In this document: piece by piece, positions 59,009-64,000 of the stretch | How the letters are laid out: each line of letters starts with the position of its first letter | Position numbering within the stretch: the first letter of the stretch is position 1 | Origin: Microbacterium rhizomatis | GTDB taxonomy: Bacteria; Actinomycetota; Actinomycetes; Actinomycetales; Microbacteriaceae | Length of the DNA stretch: 64,000 nucleotides | NCBI RefSeq assembly: GCF_008710745.1 | Contig: NZ_VYSA01000006.1 | Span: 1 to 64,000, forward strand | Reading direction: 5' to 3' | Translations under genes and position numbers: made by a program | The notes under the pieces: model-generated | What the model was told of the DNA's origin: nothing | The model's database searches: none | Seen by the model: the letters and a program-made list of their open reading frames with translations, nothing else

Positions 59009-61120
59009 TCAGCCGCGCAGGGCCAGGGCGAACGGCAGGACCGCGTCAGCCCCCGCGCGCCGCAGCTCGCGCGACGCGACCGTCAGGGTCCAGCGGCTGT
59101 CGGCGATGTCGTCGACGAGCAGCACCGGCCCCGCCGGGAGATCGAGCCCCGTCGCGTCGAACCGATCCCACAGGCCTGCGAGGCGATAGACGCTGTTGCC
59201 GCCGGGGTCGCCCGACGGACCCCCGTTCCGCGTGCCCAGCGTGCCCGCGAACGGCAGGCGCCCCGCCGCGGCCAGACCGCGAGCCACCGCATCGATCAGC
59301 AGCGGCCGGCGCCGCGACGGCATCGCGACGACGGAAGCTGGCCGCGCCGCCCACGGCCAATCGGCGAGCACACGCACGGCGGCGTCGAGGAGGGAGGGAG
59401 AGATCGGCCCGTCGGGGGCGCCCTCGGCGAACAGCGTGCGGAGCGCCCCGCCCCATCCGAGGTCGGTCAGGCGTGCGAGCGCACGGCCCTCCTCAGGCCG
59501 CTCGGCGGCTGCGATACGACCCTTCGCCGGCACCCCGAGCCGGTCGGCGCCCGTCGGCCATTGTGCGCGCGGCTCGATCGGCACGCCGACGCGCGCGAGC
59601 GACGCCGTGGCAGAGTCGGCCGCCGCCGACGCGATGCCCGTCTCGAACCACACGCCTGCGCAGTTGTCGCACCGGCCGCAGGGAGCGGCCGTGTCGTCGT
59701 CGAGCGCGCGCTGCAGGTACTCCATCCGGCATCCGCTCGTCGCCTCGTAGTCGAGCATGTGCTGCTGCTCGGCGACGCGCTCTGCGCCGATCCGCTCGTA
59801 CCGCTCGGCGTCGTACGCCCACGGCTCGCCCGTCGCGACCCAGCCGCCGCTCACGCGGCGCACCGCCCCGTCGACGTCGAGCACCTTCAGCAGGAGCTCG
59901 AGCGGCGTCCGGCGGATGTCGACCAGCGCCTCGAGCGCCGGCGTCGAGGTCGGGCGATCGCCGAGCTCACGGATCACCCGCTCGGCACGCTCGCGCGTGG
60001 GCATCGACGCGGTCGCGAAGTACCGCCAGATGTCGGGGTCCTCCGGGCCGGGCAGCAGCAGCACGTCGGCGTTCGCGGTGGCACGGCCGGCACGGCCGAC
60101 CTGCTGGTAGTAGGCGACCGGCGACGACGGCGCACCCAGATGCACGACGAACCCGAGGTCGGGCTTGTCGAACCCCATTCCGAGCGCGCTGGTCGCGACC
60201 AGTGCCTTGACCACATTGTTCTTGAGAGCCGCTTCGGATGCCTCGCGCTCGGCCGTGTCCGTCTGCCCCGTGTAGGCGCGCACGTCGTGCCCCGCCTCGC
60301 GCAGCAGTCGCGCGGTGTCTTCGGCACCGGCCACCGTCAGGCTGTAGATGATGCCCGAGCCCGGCAGGTCGCCGAGGTGCGTGAGCAGCCACGCGAGCCT
60401 CGCTCGGGCGTCGGGCAGACGCAGTACGCCCAGGCGCAGCGACGCGCGGGCAAGCGGACCGCGGATCGTCACCACGCCCGGCTCCGCCGCAGCTTCGCCA
60501 CCCTCGCTCCGCCCGAGCTGCTCCTCGACGTCGGTGACGACGCGGCTGTTGGCCGTCGCCGTCGTCGCCAGGATCGGGATGCCTGCCGGCAGGCGCCGGA
60601 TCAGATCGCCGAGGCGTCGATAGTCGGGGCGGAAGTCGTGGCCCCAGTCGCTGATGCAGTGGGCTTCGTCGACCACCAGCATCCCCATCCGATCCACGAG
60701 CGCGGGCAGCTGCTCATCGCGGAACGACGGGTTGTTCAGACGCTCGGGCGAGAGCAGCAGTACGTCGACGTCGTCGCGGTCGAGCTGCGCGAGCACGTCG
60801 CCCCACTCGTGGGCGTTCGTCGAGTTGATCGCGACCGCCCTGACTCCGGCGCGCTCGGCCGCTGAGATCTGGTCGCGCATGAGAGCGAGGAGCGGCGAGA
60901 CGAGCACGGTCGGACCGCCGCCGCGACGCCGCAGCAGCAGGGTCGCGACGAAGTACACCGCCGACTTGCCCCACCCTGTGCGCTGCACCACGAGCGCGCG
61001 CCTGCGGCCGTCGACGAGTGTCTCGATCGCCTCGAACTGACCCTCATGGAACTCGGCGTCGGCGCGGCCGACGAGCGTGCGGAGGATCGCGAGCGCCTCG
61101 GTGCGGGTGTCGGCGGTCAT
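59009..61120 (-). CDS. recQ: RecQ-type DNA helicase with phosphoribosyltransferase-like tail
   Basis: A 703-residue protein. DEAD-box helicase core: RTGWGKSAVYF (Walker A), VVDEAHCISDWGHDF (DEAH-type Walker B with the RecQ loop), ATTATAN, and QQVGRAGRATAN (motif VI). A Zn site CRMEYL...CGRCDNC follows. The last ~110 residues end with GPVLLVDDIADSRWTLTVAS, the PRPP loop of type I phosphoribosyltransferases, as in ComF. This fusion form is common in actinobacteria. Confidence 0.9.
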   Translation of the reverse strand: MTADTRTEALAILRTLVGRADAEFHEGQFEAIETLVDGRRRALVVQRTGWGKSAVYFVATLLLRRRGGGPTVLVSPLLALMRDQISAAERAGVRAVAINSTNAHEWGDVLAQLDRDDVDVLLLSPERLNNPSFRDEQLPALVDRMGMLVVDEAHCISDWGHDFRPDYRRLGDLIRRLPAGIPILATTATANSRVVTDVEEQLGRSEGGEAAAEPGVVTIRGPLARASLRLGVLRLPDARARLAWLLTHLGDLPGSGIIYSLTVAGAEDTARLLREAGHDVRAYTGQTDTAEREASEAALKNNVVKALVATSALGMGFDKPDLGFVVHLGAPSSPVAYYQQVGRAGRATANADVLLLPGPEDPDIWRYFATASMPTRERAERVIRELGDRPTSTPALEALVDIRRTPLELLLKVLDVDGAVRRVSGGWVATGEPWAYDAERYERIGAERVAEQQHMLDYEATSGCRMEYLQRALDDDTAAPCGRCDNCAGVWFETGIASAAADSATASLARVGVPIEPRAQWPTGADRLGVPAKGRIAAAERPEEGRALARLTDLGWGGALRTLFAEGAPDGPISPSLLDAAVRVLADWPWAARPASVVAMPSRRRPLLIDAVARGLAAAGRLPFAGTLGTRNGGPSGDPGGNSVYRLAGLWDRFDATGLDLPAGPVLLVDDIADSRWTLTVASRELRRAGADAVLPFALALRG

Positions 61121-61141
61121 CGTCCGAGTCTGTCAGCCGGC

Positions 61142-61430
61142 GCCGACACCCGGGCTGCAGCCTCCGCCGGCCGCACCGTCTGCAGGGAGCTCACGCCCAC
61201 GACCCGGCGTGTCGCCCCTCCGCCGTCACATGCGCCACACCGCTCCCTGCAAACGGATCGTGGGAGGGCCGAGTCAGCCCGCCTGGCCGACACCCGGGCT
61301 GCACCCTCCGTCATCCGCACCGTCTGCAGGGAGCTCACGCCCACGACCCGGCGTGTCGCCCCTCCGCCGTCACATGCGTCACACCGCTCCCTGCAAACGG
61401 ATCGTGGGAGGGCCGAGTCAGCCCGCCTGG
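61142..61430. repeat. 144-bp tandem duplication between sufU and recQ
   Basis: Two copies, from 61142 and 61286, differ in only a few bases. Each contains arms TGCAGGGAGC and GCTCCCTGCA that can pair over about 70 bases. The right end of the unit copies the last codons and stop of sufU, so the duplication included the sufU end. There is no gene in this interval. Confidence 0.85.
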
Positions 61431-61849
61431 CCGAGCGCGGCCTCGAGCGCGACCCAGGGGAGCATCGCGCACTTCACCCGCATGACGTACTTCGAGACGC
61501 CCTGGAACACCTCGGCGTCGCCGAGGAACTCCGGCGCCTCTTCGGCCCCGCGGGAGCGCATCATCGAGCGGAACGCGTCGATCGACTCGTGCGCGTGCTC
61601 CGCGGTGGAGCCCTCGAGCAGCTCCGACATCACCGAGGCCGACGCGGTCGAGATGCTGCAGCCCTGGCCCTCCCACGCGAGGCTGATCGTGCCGTCGTCG
61701 CCGACGGCGACCCCGATCGTCATCCGGTCTCCGCAGGTCGGGCTCACCTCGGTGTGCTGATGGACGAAGGATGCCGCATCCCCCTGCCCGATCTTCCGCC
61801 GGGCGTGATCGAGGATGACCTCCTGGTACAGGCCCTCGAGGTCGCTCAT
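61418..61849 (-). CDS. sufU: SufU iron-sulfur scaffold / sulfur-transfer protein
   Basis: A 143-residue protein: SPTCGDRMTI, GQGCSISTAS and VKCAMLPW supply three Cys, and an Asp is in CGD. These are the SufU zinc and sulfur-accepting residues. The start overlaps the sufS stop. It receives sulfur from SufS for Fe-S cluster assembly. Confidence 0.93.
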   Translation of the reverse strand: MSDLEGLYQEVILDHARRKIGQGDAASFVHQHTEVSPTCGDRMTIGVAVGDDGTISLAWEGQGCSISTASASVMSELLEGSTAEHAHESIDAFRSMMRSRGAEEAPEFLGDAEVFQGVSKYVMRVKCAMLPWVALEAALGQAG

Positions 61850-63123
61850 CGGTCGGCTCCGAAGAACGCGCGCACCTCGGCGAGCGCAGCGCCGAACCGA
61901 TCGACCTCGCCGGGCGTGGTGTAGAGGTACGCGCTCGCCCTGGTCGAGGCGCTGATCCCGAGCGCGCGGTGCAGCGGCTGGGCGCAGTGGTGGCCGACCC
62001 GTACCGAGACGCCGCGGGAGTCGAGGAACTGCCCGACGTCGTGCGCGTGCACGCCCTCGACGTCGACGCTCACGATCGCTGCGCGCGGCGCGCCCGGCGG
62101 CGGGCCGATGAGCCGCACGCCGGGGATGCCCGCGACCGCCTCGGTCAGCAGCCCCGCCAGCTCGGTCTCGTGCGCGTGGATGCGGTCCATGCCCCAGCCG
62201 TCGAGATAGTCGACGGCTGCCCCCAGGCCGACCGCCTGCGAGACCGGCTGGGTACCGGCCTCGAACCGCTGCGGAGCCGGCAGGAATTCGGCGTCGGTCA
62301 TCGTCACGGTCGTGATGGTCGATCCGCCCGTGCGCGCCGGAGGCAGCGCATTGAGCAGCTCGGCTCGCCCGTACAGGGCGCCGATACCCGTGGGCCCGAG
62401 CATCTTGTGCCCCGAGAAGGCGGCGAAATCGACGCCGAGCGCCCCGAGATCGACCGGCAGGTGCGGCACCGACTGGCAGGCGTCGAGGAGCGTCATCGCC
62501 CCGAGCGAGCGTGCGAGCTCGGCGACGTCGGCGACCGGCGCGATCAGGCCCGTCACGTTCGAGACGTGGGCGAACGCGATGAGGCGCGTGCGGTCGGATG
62601 CCGCGTCCCGCAGCCCATCGATGCTCCAGGTGCCGTCGGGACCGACCGGCGCCCAGCGCAGGACGGCCCCGGTGCGCGCCGCGAGCTTCTGCCACGGCAG
62701 GAGGTTGGCGTGATGCTCGGCCTCGGTGACGAGGATCTCGTCGCCGGGGCGGAGAGCCAGGGCGGAGTCGACGGCGATGGTCGAGGCATCCGAGAGTCCG
62801 AGCGCGACCACGTTGATGGCGTCGGTCGCGTTCTCGGTCCAGACGATCTCGTCGGCGGCGGCACCCACGAATCCGGCGACCTTGTGCCGCGCGGTCTCGA
62901 ACGCCTCGGTCGCGGCGCCGACGGCTTCGCTCGCGCCGCGATGCACGGCCGCGTAGTCGCGCTCGACGAACGCACGCTCGGCGTCGAGCACCTGCGCGGG
63001 GCGCTGGGCCGTGGCCGCGGAGTCGAGGTACGCGCGACCGGGGTGGTGGCCGATGGAGGCGAAGTCGCGTCGCGACTGCGTGAGAGCGAGGTCGAGGTCG
63101 TCGCGCGGAGGGGTGGTGCGCAT
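61846..63123 (-). CDS. sufS: SufS cysteine desulfurase
   Basis: A 425-residue PLP enzyme: Schiff-base lysine in FSGHKMLGPTGIG, catalytic cysteine in VRVGHHCAQPLH, and EAEHHANLLPW near the cofactor. It frees sulfur from cysteine as a persulfide and passes it to SufU. Overlaps sufU (ATGA). The rest of the suf operon is not in the window. Confidence 0.94.
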   Translation of the reverse strand: MRTTPPRDDLDLALTQSRRDFASIGHHPGRAYLDSAATAQRPAQVLDAERAFVERDYAAVHRGASEAVGAATEAFETARHKVAGFVGAAADEIVWTENATDAINVVALGLSDASTIAVDSALALRPGDEILVTEAEHHANLLPWQKLAARTGAVLRWAPVGPDGTWSIDGLRDAASDRTRLIAFAHVSNVTGLIAPVADVAELARSLGAMTLLDACQSVPHLPVDLGALGVDFAAFSGHKMLGPTGIGALYGRAELLNALPPARTGGSTITTVTMTDAEFLPAPQRFEAGTQPVSQAVGLGAAVDYLDGWGMDRIHAHETELAGLLTEAVAGIPGVRLIGPPPGAPRAAIVSVDVEGVHAHDVGQFLDSRGVSVRVGHHCAQPLHRALGISASTRASAYLYTTPGEVDRFGAALAEVRAFFGADR

Positions 63124-63202
63124 GGGGATCCGATCGTGGAGCGAGGGGGTCCTTCTAGTCTGCCTCGGACTGGCGGCGTGCGGGCTGGCCGTGGCAGGCC
63201 CG

Positions 63203-63238
63203 AGCCGTCACGCCGGCCCGAGCCGTCACGCCGGCGGG
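63203..63238 (+). repeat. Short direct repeat after the GH30 gene
   Basis: CCCGAGCCGTCACGCCGG occurs twice in tandem, the second copy running to the GH30 stop region. Probably minor slippage. Confidence 0.6.
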
Positions 63239-64000
63239 ATGACGAACGTGCTGAACGAGTCCGGTGGAAGGGTCGGCGTGATGACCCGCTCGCCGAGCAT
63301 GATCCGAACCGGCATGGCTTCCGCCATGTCGTTCTGCATCACGACGACCACACTGCCGTCCTCGTTGAGGAACGCGAGCTGATTGGCGTGACCGGTGTAG
63401 CTCAGGCACTCGAGCGCGCGCGCCCCGGGTCGCACGAACGCGCTCACGTGCTTGAGCACCTGGTACTCGTGCGAGTAGCGGTAGGTTCCGGCATCCGGAT
63501 CCACCACGACCAGCGAGTTCTGCGCCCAGCCCCACCGGCTCACGCCGCCCTCCAGGAGCGAGATGTTCCAGTACATGTAGGCGTTCGCGCCGTGCGTGAA
63601 GTACTGCTTCATGAGCGACCACGCGTGCCGCGCGTGGCGCCAGTCGTTCCGGCCGTCGCCGCACTCCTGCTCGGTCTGGTAGATCCGCAGTCCGGGATGC
63701 AGGCGGTGCAGCGCCGCGACCGCGCGCTTGCCCTCCCACTGCACGCCGAGCCCCGTCACGTACCGCGCGACGTCCGGCTCGTCGAGCACGTCTCCGATCA
63801 GACGGTCGTTCGCACGCTCGAGCGTGCCGAGGAACACGTCGACGCCGCGGGTGGCCATCTCGGGGCCCAGGTGACGGACGAACCGGGTGAGGCCGTCGGG
63901 CGTCCACGTGCAGCTCGGGAAGACCTGCGCCGAGTTGAACTCGTTCTGCGGCATGACCATCCCGATCGGGATGCCGAGCTCGCCGTACGCATCGATGAAA
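63226..64000 (-). CDS. Glycoside hydrolase family 30 enzyme, C-terminal part
   Basis: Cut by the right edge; the frame stays open to 64000. Visible are the acid/base region GMVMPQNEFNS (Asn-Glu), the nucleophile in IYQTEQECG (Glu), YWNISLLEGG and a C-terminal beta domain (SYTGHANQLAFLNEDGSVVV). This fits GH30 (glucosylceramidase / beta-1,6-glucanase type). Secretion cannot be judged since the N-terminus is missing. Confidence 0.85.
   Translation of the reverse strand, partial: FIDAYGELGIPIGMVMPQNEFNSAQVFPSCTWTPDGLTRFVRHLGPEMATRGVDVFLGTLERANDRLIGDVLDEPDVARYVTGLGVQWEGKRAVAALHRLHPGLRIYQTEQECGDGRNDWRHARHAWSLMKQYFTHGANAYMYWNISLLEGGVSRWGWAQNSLVVVDPDAGTYRYSHEYQVLKHVSAFVRPGARALECLSYTGHANQLAFLNEDGSVVVVMQNDMAEAMPVRIMLGERVITPTLPPDSFSTFVIPPA

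Noticed and set aside
58270..60865. Very long plus-strand frames opposite recQ
   Set aside because: Shadow frames of the RecQ gene; composition Arg/Ala/Pro and no start or domain support.
61142..61430. Two-unit CRISPR or phage att duplication near sufU
   Set aside because: The unit is 144 bp, includes the end of sufU, and there is no inserted element between the copies.

Overview
The window is high-GC DNA from an actinobacterium, most likely Microbacterium or a close relative (Microbacteriaceae). Signs are a DUF7882-type small protein, many closely packed genes with ATGA or GTGA overlaps, frequent GTG starts, and typical actinobacterial sets: PPK2, SufS-SufU, an araDBA operon with a LacI regulator, and RecQ with a C-terminal phosphoribosyltransferase-like tail. 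The species is inferred from gene content only; no database search was possible.

Layout. 1-785: array of hairpin-forming repeats, cut by the window edge. 0.8-7.2 kb: polyphosphate kinase 2, methylmalonate-semialdehyde dehydrogenase, two SDR oxidoreductases and a GH15 hydrolase. 7.3-13.0 kb: small conserved proteins, a c-di-GMP pair (EAL and PAS/GAF/GGDEF) and pyruvate oxidase. 13.0-17.8 kb: a MarR regulon (marR, a dinucleotide-binding oxidoreductase and a VOC dioxygenase-like protein) split by a 2.6-kb inserted cassette. 18-21.2 kb: methyltransferase, TetR regulator, SDR and alpha/beta hydrolase. 21,298-38,005: a 16.7-kb prophage in a tRNA-Arg(ACG) gene. 38.2-41.2 kb: small membrane and stress-type proteins. 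41.3-47.5 kb: arabinose operon. 47.5-50.7 kb: assorted enzymes and small proteins. 50.8-56.3 kb: glycan-assembly genes (three glycosyltransferases, one with HEAT repeats, and a pyruvyltransferase-like protein). 56.4-61.1 kb: TetR/SDR pair, spermidine-synthase-like protein and RecQ. 61.4-63.1 kb: sufU and sufS. 63.2 kb to the end: the C-terminal part of a GH30 glycosidase.

Two systems stand out. First, the cassette inserted into the MarR regulon carries a short gene on the minus strand whose C-terminal 22 codons closely match the core of the linaridin RiPP cypemycin (ending QGSTICLIC). It lies upstream of a dedicated ABC ATPase and permease. Its leader region is interrupted by one in-frame TGA, and no linaridin maturation enzymes are in the window. 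The cassette is bounded by a 22-bp direct repeat that contains the MarR operator, as if it had landed in a formerly compact divergent promoter.

Second, the prophage resembles the very small siphoviruses of actinobacteria (protease-capsid fusion, short tape measure, about 25 genes). Its Xre-type repressor gene runs into the attachment site. In the lysogen the repressor stops inside the tRNA gene (89 aa). In the reconstructed circular phage the frame stays open for 41 more codons (130 aa) and overlaps the next gene. This is the arrangement known as integration-dependent immunity. The same phage has four 23-bp iterons inside a candidate replication-initiator gene, a layout like the lambda origin inside gene O.
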